DNA of 64,000 nt, taken from contig NZ_CP024608.1 of assembly GCF_002752675.1 (NCBI RefSeq), forward strand, positions 1,488,001 to 1,552,000. Direction: 5' to 3'. This document shows, piece by piece, positions 17,230-26,238 of this stretch. Source of the DNA: Massilia violaceinigra. GTDB taxonomy: Bacteria > Pseudomonadota > Gammaproteobacteria > Burkholderiales > Burkholderiaceae_D. The position numbers and the translations under genes are program-made. Below the pieces are notes generated by a model, which saw nothing but the letters and a program-made list of their open reading frames with translations, searched no databases and was not told where the DNA came from. Positions within the stretch are counted from its first letter, which is position 1. Each line of letters begins with the position of its first letter.

Positions 17230-17499
17230 ATGATTCAACAAGATCTGGAAATTATCAACAAACTTGGTTTGCATGCGCGCGCCTCGGCCAAATTCACGCA
17301 GCTGGCCGCGAAGTTTTCGAGCGACGTCTGGCTCACGCGTAACGCGCGCCGCATCAATGCCAAGTCGATCATGGGCGTGATGATGCTGGCGGCCGGGAAG
17401 GGCGCCAAGGTCACCCTGGAAGCCGACGGCGCCGACGAGAAGGAATGTGTCGAAGCGCTTGCCGCGCTGATCAACGACAAATTCGGCGAAGGCGAGTAA
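17230..17499 (+). CDS. ptsH: Phosphocarrier protein HPr
   Basis: The 89-residue protein has His15 in KLGLHARAS, phosphorylated by EI, and Ser46 in INAKSIMGVMML, the site for HPr kinase/phosphorylase regulation. Both regions match the HPr family very well. Its stop overlaps an ATG (TAATG at 17497-17501) in the frame of ptsI, which suggests translational coupling. Confidence 0.95.
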   Translation: MIQQDLEIINKLGLHARASAKFTQLAAKFSSDVWLTRNARRINAKSIMGVMMLAAGKGAKVTLEADGADEKECVEALAALINDKFGEGE

Positions 17500-17531
17500 T
17501 GCCGGTCGGACGCACCTCCAGCGGATCATCC

Positions 17532-19283
17532 ATGGCATCGTTCACGCTGCACGGCATTCCTGTGTCGCGCGGTATCTCGATCGGCCGCGCGCACCTGCTC
17601 ACGCCCGCCGCGCTCGACGTCAAGCATTACCTGGTGGCCGAAGAGCACCTGGAAGCGGAAGTGAAGCGCTTGCAGGATGCCCTGGCCGAGGTGCATCGCG
17701 GCCTGCAGGCGCTATGGACCGACCTGCCCAAGGACGCGCCGACGGAACTGGGCGCGTTCATCGACGTGCACGCGCTGATTCTGTCGGACCCGATGATTTC
17801 GGAAGCGCCGCTCGATATCATCCGCACGCGCCACTACAACGCCGAGTGGGCGCTGGTGACGCAGATCGACGAATTGTCGGCGCAGTTCGACGAAATTGAA
17901 GACCCGTATCTGCGCGAGCGCAAGGCCGACATCCAGCAGGTGGCCGAGCGGGTGCTCAAGGTATTGATGGGCACCGCCCAGCTGGCGCCGGCGCCCGTCA
18001 CCGACGAAGAATTCCAGCCGCAGATGATCGTCGTCGCGCACGACATTTCGCCGGCCGACATGCTGCAGTTCCGCGACCGCTCGTTCATCGGTTTCGTGAC
18101 CGACGTGGGCGGGCAGAACTCGCACACGGCGATCGTGGCGCGCAGCCTCGATATTCCGGCGGCGGTGGGCATGTCGCAGGCGTCGCAATTGATCGAGCAG
18201 GACGACTGGGTGATCATCGACGGCGATGCCGGCGTGGTGATCTGCAATCCGAGCACGCTGGTGCTGGAGCAGTACCGGGCGCGCCAGGCGGCCATGCTCA
18301 AGGCGCGCAAGAAGCTCTCGAAGCTCAAGAAAACCCCGGCCATCACGCGCGACGGCACCGTCATCACCCTGCTGGCCAACATCGAACTGCCGGACGATTG
18401 CCCGCACGCGCTCGACTGCGGCGCCGAAGGGGTGGGCCTGTTCCGCTCCGAGTTCCTGTTCATGGGCCGCAGCGGTCAGGCGCACAAGATTCCGAGCGAG
18501 GACGAACAGTTCGAGCAGTACCGCAAGGCGGTGGTGGCGATGAAAGGGCGGCCGGTGACGATCCGCACGCTCGACATCGGCGCCGACAAACCGCTCGACC
18601 AGACCGAGCACACCGCGCTCAATCCCGCGCTGGGACTGCGCGCGATCCGCTATTGCCTGGCCGAGCCGCAGCTGTTCCTAACGCAGCTGCGCGCGATTCT
18701 GCGGGCCTCCGCGTTCGGCAAGGTGCGCCTGCTCATTCCAATGCTGTCGCACGTGTTCGAGATCGACCAGTGCCTGGCGATGGTGGAGCAGGCCAAGGCG
18801 CAGCTGCGCGAGGCGGGGCAAAAGTACGATGCGGCGATCGACGTCGGCGCGATGATCGAGATCCCGGCGGCGGCGCTGTCGCTGCCGATGTTCGTCAAGC
18901 GCATGAACTTCCTGTCGATCGGCACCAACGACCTGATTCAGTACACCTTGGCGATCGACCGGGTCGATTACGAAGTGGCGCACTTGTACGACCCGCTGCA
19001 TCCGGCGATTTTGCAGCTGATCGCGATGACCATCTCGGCGGGGATGAAGGCTGGAATCGACGTGGCGGTGTGCGGCGAGATGGCGGGCGATGTGAAGTTG
19101 ACGCGCCTGTTGCTGGGCATGGGACTGCGCGAGTTCTCGATGCATCCGGCGCAGCTGCTGTCGGTCAAGCAGGAGATCTTGAATTGCGACCTGACCACAA
19201 TCACCCCGCAGACGCGCAAGATCTTGCGCACCACCGAGCCGCATGCGATTGTGGAGGCGGTGCAGCAGTTGCAGGTGATTTGA
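17532..19283 (+). CDS. ptsI: PTS enzyme I, phosphoenolpyruvate-protein phosphotransferase
   Basis: The 583-residue enzyme takes phosphate from PEP and passes it to HPr. The phospho-histidine is His198 in GGQNSHTAIVARS, the PEP-binding part carries GVGLFRSEFLFM and NPALGLRAIR, and the active-site Cys514 is in VAVCGEMAGD. The start at 17532 gives MASFTLHGIPVSRGIS, the usual EI opening. ATG 17499, which overlaps the ptsH stop and has a better Shine-Dalgarno (AAGGCGAG), would add 11 residues and is a real alternative. The operon probably ends in the large inverted repeat that follows. Confidence 0.93.
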   Translation: MASFTLHGIPVSRGISIGRAHLLTPAALDVKHYLVAEEHLEAEVKRLQDALAEVHRGLQALWTDLPKDAPTELGAFIDVHALILSDPMISEAPLDIIRTRHYNAEWALVTQIDELSAQFDEIEDPYLRERKADIQQVAERVLKVLMGTAQLAPAPVTDEEFQPQMIVVAHDISPADMLQFRDRSFIGFVTDVGGQNSHTAIVARSLDIPAAVGMSQASQLIEQDDWVIIDGDAGVVICNPSTLVLEQYRARQAAMLKARKKLSKLKKTPAITRDGTVITLLANIELPDDCPHALDCGAEGVGLFRSEFLFMGRSGQAHKIPSEDEQFEQYRKAVVAMKGRPVTIRTLDIGADKPLDQTEHTALNPALGLRAIRYCLAEPQLFLTQLRAILRASAFGKVRLLIPMLSHVFEIDQCLAMVEQAKAQLREAGQKYDAAIDVGAMIEIPAAALSLPMFVKRMNFLSIGTNDLIQYTLAIDRVDYEVAHLYDPLHPAILQLIAMTISAGMKAGIDVAVCGEMAGDVKLTRLLLGMGLREFSMHPAQLLSVKQEILNCDLTTITPQTRKILRTTEPHAIVEAVQQLQVI

Positions 19284-19306
19284 CAGTCTTCCCGCGCCAT
19301 ATCCTC

Positions 19307-19410
19307 CGTCGTTCCCGCGCCAAGGCGGCTCTCGGCGGGAACCCAAGTAATACATGGTTAGCGAAAAACCTTGGGTTCCCGCCGAGAGCCGCCTTGGCGC
19401 GGGAACGACG
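19307..19410. repeat. Inverted-repeat element, family A copy 2: perfect 41-bp arms
   Basis: Arm 19307-19347 and arm 19370-19410 are exact reverse complements over 41 bases, with a 22-base loop. The arms contain CGTCGTTCCCGCGCCAAGG, then GGCTCTCGGCGGGAACCCAAG. It lies between ptsI and metX and has no coding capacity. A transcript through it would fold into a very stable hairpin that could act as a terminator or mRNA stabiliser. Confidence 0.9.
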
Positions 19411-19443
19411 AGGTAGCGCTCTTAACTCATTTTTTCGAATCTC

Positions 19444-20598
19444 ATGTCATCCATTGGAATAGTCTCCCCGCAAGCGATGCGCTTTGCCGAACCGCTGCGG
19501 TTGCAGGGCGGTGGTGCGCTGGCCGAGTACACCCTGGTGTACGAAACCTACGGCACCCTCAACGCCGACAAATCGAACGCGGTGCTGGTCTGCCACGCCC
19601 TGAACGCCTCCCACCACGTGGCCGGCACCTACGAGGGCGACCCGAAAAGCACCGGCTGGTGGAACAATATGGTCGGTCCGGGCAAACCGCTCGACACCGA
19701 CCGTTTCTTCGTCATCGGCGTCAACAACCTCGGCTCCTGTTTCGGCTCCACCGGCCCGATGCACCTCAATCCGGCCACCGGCAAACCCTACGGCGCCTCC
19801 TTCCCGGTGGTGACGGTGGAAGACTGGGTCGCCGCGCAGGCGCGCCTGGCCGACGCCCTCGGCATCGTGCAGTTCGCCGCCGTCATGGGCGGCTCGCTGG
19901 GCGGCATGCAGGCGCTCGCGTGGAGCATCATGTTCCCCGACCGCCTGCGCCACTGCGTCGTGATCGCCTCCACCCCCAAGCTGTCGGCGCAAAACATCGC
20001 CTTCAACGACGTGGCGCGCCAGGCCATCCTGTCGGACCCGGATTATCGCGGCGGCGACTTCTACGCGCACGGCGTGGTGCCCAAGAACGGGCTGCGCGTG
20101 GCGCGCATGGTCGGTCACATCACCTACCTGTCGAACGACGACATGGCCGAAAAATTCGGCCGAAAACTGCGTAACGCCGCTGAAAACAACGACTACAAAT
20201 TCGACTTCGGCATCGACTTCGAGATCGAGTCCTATTTGCGCTACCAGGGCGACAAGTTCTCGGAATACTTCGACGCCAATACCTACCTCCTGATCACCAA
20301 GGCGCTCGATTATTTCGACCCGGCGCGCGAATTCGGCGGCTCGCTCACGCGCGCGCTGGCCGGCACCAAGGCCGACTTTTTCGTCGCCTCGTTTACCACC
20401 GACTGGCGCTTTTCGCCCGAGCGCTCGCGCGAGATCGTCGAGGCGCTGGTATGCAACCGGCGCCGCGTGACCTACGCCGAAATCGACGCCCCGCACGGCC
20501 ACGACGCCTTCCTGCTGGAGGACCAGCGCTACATGAACATGGTGCGCGCCTACTACCAGCGCATCTGGGAAGCCATGCCGGTGAAAGGGCAAGCATGA
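19444..20598 (+). CDS. metX: Homoserine O-acyltransferase MetX
   Basis: The 384-residue alpha/beta-hydrolase-fold enzyme activates homoserine for methionine synthesis. The catalytic triad is visible: Ser151 in [11 protein letters not shown], Asp320 in DWRFSP and His353 in PHGHDAFL. MetX was long called an acetyltransferase, but many proteobacterial members paired with MetW have been shown to use succinyl-CoA, and the acyl donor should be left open here. The stop overlaps the metW start (ATGA), so the pair is translationally coupled. Confidence 0.93.
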   Translation: MSSIGIVSPQAMRFAEPLRLQGGGALAEYTLVYETYGTLNADKSNAVLVCHALNASHHVAGTYEGDPKSTGWWNNMVGPGKPLDTDRFFVIGVNNLGSCFGSTGPMHLNPATGKPYGASFPVVTVEDWVAAQARLADALGIVQFAAVMGGSLGGMQALAWSIMFPDRLRHCVVIASTPKLSAQNIAFNDVARQAILSDPDYRGGDFYAHGVVPKNGLRVARMVGHITYLSNDDMAEKFGRKLRNAAENNDYKFDFGIDFEIESYLRYQGDKFSEYFDANTYLLITKALDYFDPAREFGGSLTRALAGTKADFFVASFTTDWRFSPERSREIVEALVCNRRRVTYAEIDAPHGHDAFLLEDQRYMNMVRAYYQRIWEAMPVKGQA

Positions 20599-21212
20599 AT
20601 TTTGAAGACCTCTCCAGCCTGCGCCCCGACCTGGCGTTCATCGCGCACTGGGTGCCGGAAAAATCGCACGTGCTCGACGTGGGCTGCGGCGACGGCGCCA
20701 TGCTGCGCTACCTCCAGAGCGGCAAGGGCTGCACCGGCTACGGCATCGAGATCGCCGACGAATCGCTGCTGGCCAGCGCGCGGCGCGGCATCAACGTGAT
20801 CCAGCAGGACATGGAAAAAGGCCTTGGCCTGTTTTCCGATAATTCCTTCGACACCGTCCTGTGCCTGTCGTCGCTGCAGATGATGCAGCACGTCGAGGCG
20901 CTGCTGCGCGATATCGTGCGGGTGGGCGCCGAAGCGATCGTCTCGTTCCCCAATTTCGCCTACTGGCCGCACCGCATGGCGCTGCTCAAGGGCCGCATGC
21001 CGGTGTCCAAGTCGCTGCCGTACCAGTGGTACGACACCCCCAACGTGCGCTGCGCGACGATTTACGATTTCGAGGAACTTGCGCAAGAATGCGGCCTCGA
21101 AGTACTGGAGCGGGTCGCGCTGGCCGACGGCAAGCCGGTGTCCTTCCTGCCCAACCTGCGCGGCAGCCTGGCCGTGTTTCGGCTGCGCAAAAAGACGCAA
21201 GCGGCGGCCTGA
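20595..21212 (+). CDS. metW: MetW, methionine biosynthesis protein
   Basis: The 205-residue protein is a class I SAM-methyltransferase-like fold: [15 protein letters not shown] (motif I), [11 protein letters not shown], and [16 protein letters not shown]. It has the MetW-specific C-terminal part [19 protein letters not shown] and [12 protein letters not shown]. MetW is consistently encoded with MetX and is required for full MetX activity in several proteobacteria. It overlaps metX by four bases. Confidence 0.92.
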   Translation: MNFEDLSSLRPDLAFIAHWVPEKSHVLDVGCGDGAMLRYLQSGKGCTGYGIEIADESLLASARRGINVIQQDMEKGLGLFSDNSFDTVLCLSSLQMMQHVEALLRDIVRVGAEAIVSFPNFAYWPHRMALLKGRMPVSKSLPYQWYDTPNVRCATIYDFEELAQECGLEVLERVALADGKPVSFLPNLRGSLAVFRLRKKTQAAA

Positions 21213-21294
21213 GCGGCCGGAAACCTTATCGTGTGCGACTTTACGGGATTTCCTGCGATGATGGTGTTATCAAATACATAGCAGGAATTGAAAC

Positions 21295-22206
21295 ATGCAT
21301 AAGATTAAACCTATTCTCCTGGCCCTGACGCTCGGCGCCTGCACGGTCCTGGCCACCGCCCAGCCGCTGCCGGAGCCGATCAAAGGCAAGACCGCGAAGG
21401 CCGCGGTGCAGGACGGCATCCAGGTGCGGCCGATGCCGCGCTACCGCGTGCTGGCTTCGGCCGAGAAAATGGACCAGCAGGCGGCGCAGCAATATACGCA
21501 GCTGATGGGCCAAGCCCAGCAAAAGGGGGCGCTGGTGCCGGACGACCATCCGCAGGTAGTGCGCCTGCGCACCATCGCCAAACGGATCATTCCGTACGCC
21601 ACGCGCTGGAATCCCGAGGCCGCCAAATGGAAGTGGCAGGTCAATCTGCTGTCGTCCAAGCAAATCAACGCCTTCTGCATGCCCGGTGGACGCATCGCGT
21701 TTTTCAGCGGCATCCTCACCACCCTGAACCTGACCGACGATGAAGTGGCCGCCATCATGGGCCACGAAGTTTCGCACGCCCTGCGCGAACACGGGCGCGA
21801 GCAGATGGTCAAGTCGACCGCCACCAATGTCGGCGCACGGGTGGGCGGCGCGGTGCTGGCGGCGGTGCTCGGCATCGATCCCGGCATTACCGACACGGTG
21901 GCCCAGTATGGCGCGCAGTTCGCTTCGCTCAAATTCTCGCGCGACGACGAACGCGAAGCCGACCTGATCGGCCTGGACCTGGCCGCGCGCGCCGGTTACG
22001 ATCCGCGCGCCGGCATCATCCTGTGGCAAAAAATGGCAGCGGCGGGCGGCGGAGCGCCCCCGGCGTGGCTGTCGACCCACCCGGGCGGCAAGGAACGCAT
22101 CCGCCACATGGAAGAGCACATGAACGTGCTGCTGCCGCTGTATGCGCGCAGCAAGAACACCTCGGTCGCGCAATTGCCGCCGTACCGTAGCAGCGCGCCC
22201 AAGTAA
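21295..22206 (+). CDS. M48-family zinc metallopeptidase, exported
   Basis: The 303-residue protein starts with a signal peptide (about residues 1-22, with LGAC as a possible lipobox). It carries the zinc site HEVSH (His157, Glu158, His161) and the third ligand in DDEREADLIGLDLAARAGYDP, followed by the conserved STHPGGKERI. This is the LoiP/YggG/BepA-like group of periplasmic or outer-membrane peptidases that deal with misfolded envelope proteins. Only the stop-to-ATG junction separates it from the next gene, so the two are probably co-transcribed. Confidence 0.88.
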   Translation: MHKIKPILLALTLGACTVLATAQPLPEPIKGKTAKAAVQDGIQVRPMPRYRVLASAEKMDQQAAQQYTQLMGQAQQKGALVPDDHPQVVRLRTIAKRIIPYATRWNPEAAKWKWQVNLLSSKQINAFCMPGGRIAFFSGILTTLNLTDDEVAAIMGHEVSHALREHGREQMVKSTATNVGARVGGAVLAAVLGIDPGITDTVAQYGAQFASLKFSRDDEREADLIGLDLAARAGYDPRAGIILWQKMAAAGGGAPPAWLSTHPGGKERIRHMEEHMNVLLPLYARSKNTSVAQLPPYRSSAPK

Positions 22207-23115
22207 ATGGGACGGCAGGCCGACGCCAATGCAGTTGTTCCGCTGCCGGTCCGCGATGGCGTCGCGCCCAGTTATTTATGGCTGGACGATAGCCCGCTTG
22301 AGGGCGCGCTGGCGTTTCTCACCAGCCATTTCGCCGATGTAGGCGAGGCTGTCTGGCGCGACCGCATGGCGCGCGGCGAGGTGGTCGACGCCAGCGGCGA
22401 CATGCTTGGCGCCGACAGTGTGCTGCGGCGCGGCATGCGCATCTGGTATTACCGCGAGCTCGAGGCCGAGACGCCGATTCCCTTCGAGGAACAGATCCTG
22501 TTTCGCGACGACCATCTGCTGGTGGTCGACAAGCCCCATTTCCTGCCGATGACACCGGGCGGGCGCTTCCTGCATGAAACGTTGCTGGTGCGGCTGAAGA
22601 ACAAGACCGGGTTGGCCCAGCTGACCCCGATTCACCGGCTCGACCGCGAAACGGCCGGGGTGGTGGTTTTTTCGCACCAGGAAGCGACCCGTGGCGCCTA
22701 CCAGTCGCTGTTCCAGAAACGCAGCGTGCGCAAGGTGTACGAGGCGCTGGCGGCGCCCTTGCCGCAGCTGACCTTTCCACTGGTGCACCGCAGCCGCATG
22801 GTGGAGGGAAATCCGTTTTTCCGCATGCAGGAAGTCGACGGCGAGCCGAATTCGGAAAGCGTGATCGATGTGATCGAGCCGCAGGGGGACGCCATGCTGT
22901 ACCGCCTGCAGCCGCATACGGGCCGCAAGCACCAGCTGCGGGTGCACATGGCCGCGCTCGGCGCGCCGATCATGAACGACGCGTTTTATCCCGAAGCGCT
23001 GCCGTGCAAGGGCGACGACTTCGCCAACCCGCTCAAGCTGCTGGCGCGCAGCATCGGCTTCGACGATCCCTTGACGGGCTTGGCGCGCCGGTTCGAGAGC
23101 CGGCGCACCCTGTAG
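22207..23115 (+). CDS. RluA-family pseudouridine synthase
   Basis: The 302-residue protein has the RluA signature IHRLDRETAGVVVFS with the catalytic Asp, and LQPHTGRKHQLRVHMAALGAPI near the C-terminus. The first ~85 residues look like a short S4-like or linker region (VWRDRMARGEVVDASG and VLRRGMRIWYYRELE). It modifies uridines in rRNA or tRNA. Length and the short N-terminus fit the RluA/TruC side of the family; the exact target cannot be decided. The ATG follows directly on the stop of the M48 gene. Confidence 0.85.
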   Translation: MGRQADANAVVPLPVRDGVAPSYLWLDDSPLEGALAFLTSHFADVGEAVWRDRMARGEVVDASGDMLGADSVLRRGMRIWYYRELEAETPIPFEEQILFRDDHLLVVDKPHFLPMTPGGRFLHETLLVRLKNKTGLAQLTPIHRLDRETAGVVVFSHQEATRGAYQSLFQKRSVRKVYEALAAPLPQLTFPLVHRSRMVEGNPFFRMQEVDGEPNSESVIDVIEPQGDAMLYRLQPHTGRKHQLRVHMAALGAPIMNDAFYPEALPCKGDDFANPLKLLARSIGFDDPLTGLARRFESRRTL

Positions 23116-23122
23116 CGGCGTC

Positions 23123-23893
23123 CTAGAGGCGGTAATCGATGATCAGCGGTGCGTGATCCGAAAACCGCTCATCCTTGTAGATGAATACTTCCTTGGCCTG
23201 AGCGGCGATGCCGGGGGTTGCCACGTGATAATCGATGCGCCACCCAACGTTCTTGGCGTAGGCCTGGCCGCGGTTGCTCCACCAGGTGTATTGCTCGGGG
23301 CGCTTGTCGATGCCGCGGTGCACGTCCACAAAGCCGACTTCATCAAACACACGCGTCAGCCAGGCGCGCTCTTCCGGCAGGAATCCTGAATTCTTCTTGT
23401 TGCCTTTGAAGTTTTTCAGGTCGATTTCATTGTGGGCAATATTCCAGTCGCCGCAGATGACCACTTCGCGGCCTTCGGCGCGCAATTCCAGCAGATGCGG
23501 CAGGAACAGTTCCATGAAGCGGAACTTGGCTTCCTGGCGTTCCGGCGACGAGGAACCGGACGGGCAATAGACCGAAATGATGGTCAGGTTGCCGAAATCA
23601 CAACGCACGTAGCGGCCTTCGGCATCGAATTCGGGGCTGCCGAAACCAATGCGCACGGCGTCCGGCTTGGTCCGGCTGTAGATACCGGTACCGGAGTAGC
23701 CTTTTTTCTCGGCGTAATGGAAATGGCCGTGATAGCCGCCCGGCATCAGGAATTCCTCGGTCATGTCGGGCAGCTGCGCCTTGAGCTCCTGGACGCAGAC
23801 GAAATCGGCGGTCTGGGTGGCCATCCAGTTGAAAAAACCCTTCTTGTGGGCGGAGCGGATCCCGTTCAGGTTCGCGGAAATAATTTTTGGCAT
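23123..23893 (-). CDS. xth: Exodeoxyribonuclease III
   Basis: The 256-residue protein begins MPKIISANLNGIRSAHKKGF and has the whole exonuclease III/AP-endonuclease motif set: VCVQELKAQ, YSGTGIYSR, ICGDWNIAHNEIDLKN and FSDHAPLIIDY with the catalytic Asp-His. It cuts at abasic sites and degrades 3' ends in base-excision repair. The start at 23893 is set by homology; upstream in-frame codons are not protein-like. The gene converges with the pseudouridine synthase (7-base gap) and is divergent from pyrE (67 bases). Confidence 0.93.
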   Translation of the reverse strand: MPKIISANLNGIRSAHKKGFFNWMATQTADFVCVQELKAQLPDMTEEFLMPGGYHGHFHYAEKKGYSGTGIYSRTKPDAVRIGFGSPEFDAEGRYVRCDFGNLTIISVYCPSGSSSPERQEAKFRFMELFLPHLLELRAEGREVVICGDWNIAHNEIDLKNFKGNKKNSGFLPEERAWLTRVFDEVGFVDVHRGIDKRPEQYTWWSNRGQAYAKNVGWRIDYHVATPGIAAQAKEVFIYKDERFSDHAPLIIDYRL

Positions 23894-23960
23894 GGTTCCA
23901 GGGGGTGTGGAGGGTGGCGTAAAATAGCGCCACTTTTCTATATGAACAAATGAGGTCGTC

Positions 23961-24623
23961 GTGAATAATTTGCGCCAACAGTTTATCGCGTTTTCGGTGT
24001 CGGCGGGCGTGTTGCGCTTCGGCGAGTTCACCACCAAGGCTGGCCGCCTGTCGCCGTATTTCTTCAACGCCGGCCTGTTCCATGATGGCGCCACCCTGGC
24101 CAAGCTGGCGCAGTTTTACGCGCAGACCCTGATCGATTCGGGGATCGAGTTCGACATGCTGTTCGGGCCGGCGTACAAGGGCATCACCCTGGCGTCCGCC
24201 ACCGCGGTGGCGCTGGCGGGCAAAGGGCACAACACCTCGTTCGCCTATAACCGCAAGGAAGCCAAGGACCATGGCGAAGGGGGCACTATTGTCGGCGCGA
24301 AGCTGGCGGGCAAGGTCGTCATTATCGACGATGTGATTTCGGCGGGCACGTCGGTGCGCGAATCGGTCGACATGATCCGCGCCGCCGGCGCCGAGCCGTG
24401 CGCCGTGCTCATCGCGCTCGACCGCATGGAGCGTTCGGGCAAGGATGGCGAATTGTCGCCAAGTTCAGCGGTGCAGCAGGTCAGCCAGGAGTTCAATATT
24501 CCGGTGGTGTCGATCGGGAACCTGGAGGATTTGTTTACTTACCTGAACGCGGCCGGGGCCGATCCGGAGATGGCGCAGTACAAGGATGCGGTGGCGGCGT
24601 ACCGGACGCGCTACGGGGTGTAA
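23961..24623 (+). CDS. pyrE: Orotate phosphoribosyltransferase
   Basis: The 220-residue enzyme converts orotate and PRPP to OMP in pyrimidine synthesis. It has [42 protein letters not shown] and the PRPP-binding loop [17 protein letters not shown]. It starts with GTG at 23961 behind GAGG, which is the only start giving the full family N-terminus. It has its own promoter region between it and xth. Confidence 0.95.
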   Translation: MNNLRQQFIAFSVSAGVLRFGEFTTKAGRLSPYFFNAGLFHDGATLAKLAQFYAQTLIDSGIEFDMLFGPAYKGITLASATAVALAGKGHNTSFAYNRKEAKDHGEGGTIVGAKLAGKVVIIDDVISAGTSVRESVDMIRAAGAEPCAVLIALDRMERSGKDGELSPSSAVQQVSQEFNIPVVSIGNLEDLFTYLNAAGADPEMAQYKDAVAAYRTRYGV

Positions 24624-24660
24624 GGCGGGCGGGCGGCCCGCAGCGCCCTGAGTGCCCTCG

Positions 24661-25101
24661 TCAGACGGGCTGGTCGGCAGCCCGCTCGTGCTCAGGCGGT
24701 GCCGCTTCCGCTGTGCGCCTCTTGCAGGTGAAAATATAGCCGCGATCGAATTCGTTATCGAAATAGCGGCTGTATTTCATTTTCACCATACCGTGCTCGA
24801 CGTCATAATCGTCCAGGATGTCATCGAGCTCGTCGTCATCCGTGTCGATGATTGTCACGTTTGCAATCATCATCCGCTCGGGATTGCTGCACACTGCATA
24901 GTATTGATCGACGATATAGCTGATCGCCGCAGGTCTATGCTCACGATCGGCCCAGTGCGCGGAAACGGTAAGTTCCCATGCTGGCTCCAGCCCGGCCCAT
25001 GGCAAAAGCAAGGCGAAAAAGGTCAGCTCTCCTTTTTCTTCGGAAATCTCGCGTTCAATTACCGCCATTTTGTTCAATAAGACCTTCAATTCCGCTTTCA
25101 T
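24661..25101 (-). CDS. Acidic partner protein of the HEPN gene, unknown function
   Basis: The 146-residue soluble protein has a basic N-terminal helix (MKAELKVLLNKMAVIEREIS), a core with hydrophobic strands (LTFFALLLPWAGLEPAWELT, VSAHW), an acidic patch (DTDDDELDDILDDYDVEHG) and a basic, disordered tail. Its ATG overlaps the stop of the upstream HEPN gene (start at 25101, HEPN stop at 25098-25100), so the two are translationally coupled. I recall similar HEPN-plus-small-acidic-protein pairs in other proteobacteria, but I cannot name a family. A toxin-antitoxin or regulatory pair is an inference. Confidence 0.65.
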   Translation of the reverse strand: MKAELKVLLNKMAVIEREISEEKGELTFFALLLPWAGLEPAWELTVSAHWADREHRPAAISYIVDQYYAVCSNPERMMIANVTIIDTDDDELDDILDDYDVEHGMVKMKYSRYFDNEFDRGYIFTCKRRTAEAAPPEHERAADQPV

Positions 25102-25493
25102 ATACTCCTCACAAGAAACGATGCGGCAGCAAGCCTGGCACGCGCCGCACTTCCAGGTACAGCCCCGGGCGGTCGATAGCGTTCTTCAGGTGACCAATCT
25201 TTTACATTCGACCAGTGGGAGATATATTTGGTTCGAACTTTTTCTTGATGACCTGTCAGGTTAAGCAGTGTTTCAAGATAATGCGTGCGAAATGAGGTAT
25301 AGCGTTCAAACTCGTGGCGCGACTCGGGATATCCATTCCAACGCAAGTTGGCGCAAATCCTTGCTTTCAGGATCAACTCGACCGCGTATCCGCTGAGGTA
25401 AGCCGACCCGTCGAACTGTTGGGTGACCAGGAGAGCGGTGGCCTCATGCAGACGCGTGCGAGCGAGCTTTTCAAGATCGGCGATGGTGAGCAT
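25098..25493 (-). CDS. HEPN-domain protein
   Basis: The 131-residue all-helical protein shows the HEPN pattern: LARTRLHEATALLVTQQFDG, then AYLSGYAVELILKARICANL, then a helix with RYTSFRTHYLETLLNLTG. RYTSFRTH gives an R-X6-H arrangement, similar to the R-X4-6-H motif of HEPN ribonucleases. The conserved WSPEERYRPPG follows near the end. After that the sequence (AVPGSAARARLAAASFLVRS) is lower in complexity than I would expect for the last helix. It is the first gene of a two-gene unit with the overlapping 146-residue protein and has no MNT nucleotidyltransferase beside it. Confidence 0.75.
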   Translation of the reverse strand: MLTIADLEKLARTRLHEATALLVTQQFDGSAYLSGYAVELILKARICANLRWNGYPESRHEFERYTSFRTHYLETLLNLTGHQEKVRTKYISHWSNVKDWSPEERYRPPGAVPGSAARARLAAASFLVRSI

Positions 25494-25570
25494 GATGGGC
25501 AGTCGGGAGGATTCACATCAACCAGTCTGACGCCGAAAACGAACGCTTGTTTGCGCCCCCTCAATCGCGT

Positions 25571-26113
25571 TCAGCTCTGCGGTAAATCCTGCGCAATGCC
25601 GGCCGCGCCCGCCAGTGCCTGCTCGCGGCAAATGCGGTCGACCGTTTTCAGCAGCACCGGCATGCGGTGCGGCCCGTGCATGGCAGCGATGTGTTCCTTC
25701 GCCTCCGCCAACTCAAGCCCGATGCAGGTAATGAACAGCGGCTTGATGCTGTCGCCGCGCAGCAGTTTGTAGTTGTCGCCGATGCCGGCATACGACGTTT
25801 TCGCCACGCCGATGACTTTGGCCTTGCCGTCCAGCGCATCGTACAGATGCTTGCCCAGTCCCGCGTGAGAATGCCCGTCGAGGAACACAAAGCCATCGAT
25901 GACGACGACCTCGGGAAGCTGGTCGAGTTCGCCGAGCAGGGCCAGGATGCACGGCAGCTCGCGCTTGTAGAATTCCCCCGGAACATACTCCCCGACGCCG
26001 GCCTGCTTTTTGCAGATAGTCGCCGCTGGCGTCAAGGCATCCCAGCGCTCGAACAGCAGCCCCGCGGCATAGCCGCAATCGGCATCGTATTGCACGTCGA
26101 CTGCTAATATCAT
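25571..26113 (-). CDS. Endonuclease V-like protein, divergent short form
   Basis: The 180-residue protein begins MILAVDVQYDADCGYAAG. It keeps the endonuclease V landmarks: the first catalytic Asp (AVDVQY), YVPGEFYKRELPCILALL with the Glu, VVVIDGFVFLDGHSHAGLGK with the Asp, and VIGVAKTSYAG with the Lys. It is shorter than E. coli Nfi (223 residues), and the usual DGHGxxHPRRxG stretch is altered (DGFVFLDGHSHAGLG). Endonuclease V cuts near deaminated bases (inosine) in DNA or RNA. All metal ligands seem present, so activity is plausible. AAGGAG lies eight bases before the start. Confidence 0.8.
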   Translation of the reverse strand: MILAVDVQYDADCGYAAGLLFERWDALTPAATICKKQAGVGEYVPGEFYKRELPCILALLGELDQLPEVVVIDGFVFLDGHSHAGLGKHLYDALDGKAKVIGVAKTSYAGIGDNYKLLRGDSIKPLFITCIGLELAEAKEHIAAMHGPHRMPVLLKTVDRICREQALAGAAGIAQDLPQS

Positions 26114-26141
26114 CAGGCATTTCTCCTTGGCGGAAACAAAG

Positions 26142-26200
26142 CCGGCCGTCAATATTGCTTAACCGGGGTCTGACCTCGATTGAGCAACATTGACGGCCGG
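26142..26200. repeat. Hairpin element with GGGGTCTGACCTC loop (repeat family B)
   Basis: CCGGCCGTCAAT and ATTGACGGCCGG, plus TTGCT/AGCAA further in, pair to form a long stem (26142-26159 with 26183-26200). The loop contains AACCGGGGTCTGACCTCGAT. The loop word recurs in altered form at 31138-31150, 43341-43356 and 43508-43523. It lies between gatB and the endonuclease V gene and may end the gatCAB transcript, though there is no T-tract. Confidence 0.7.
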
Positions 26201-26238
26201 TATGGATGCGAACTATGCCGCAGAGCCTACGGCAGGTA

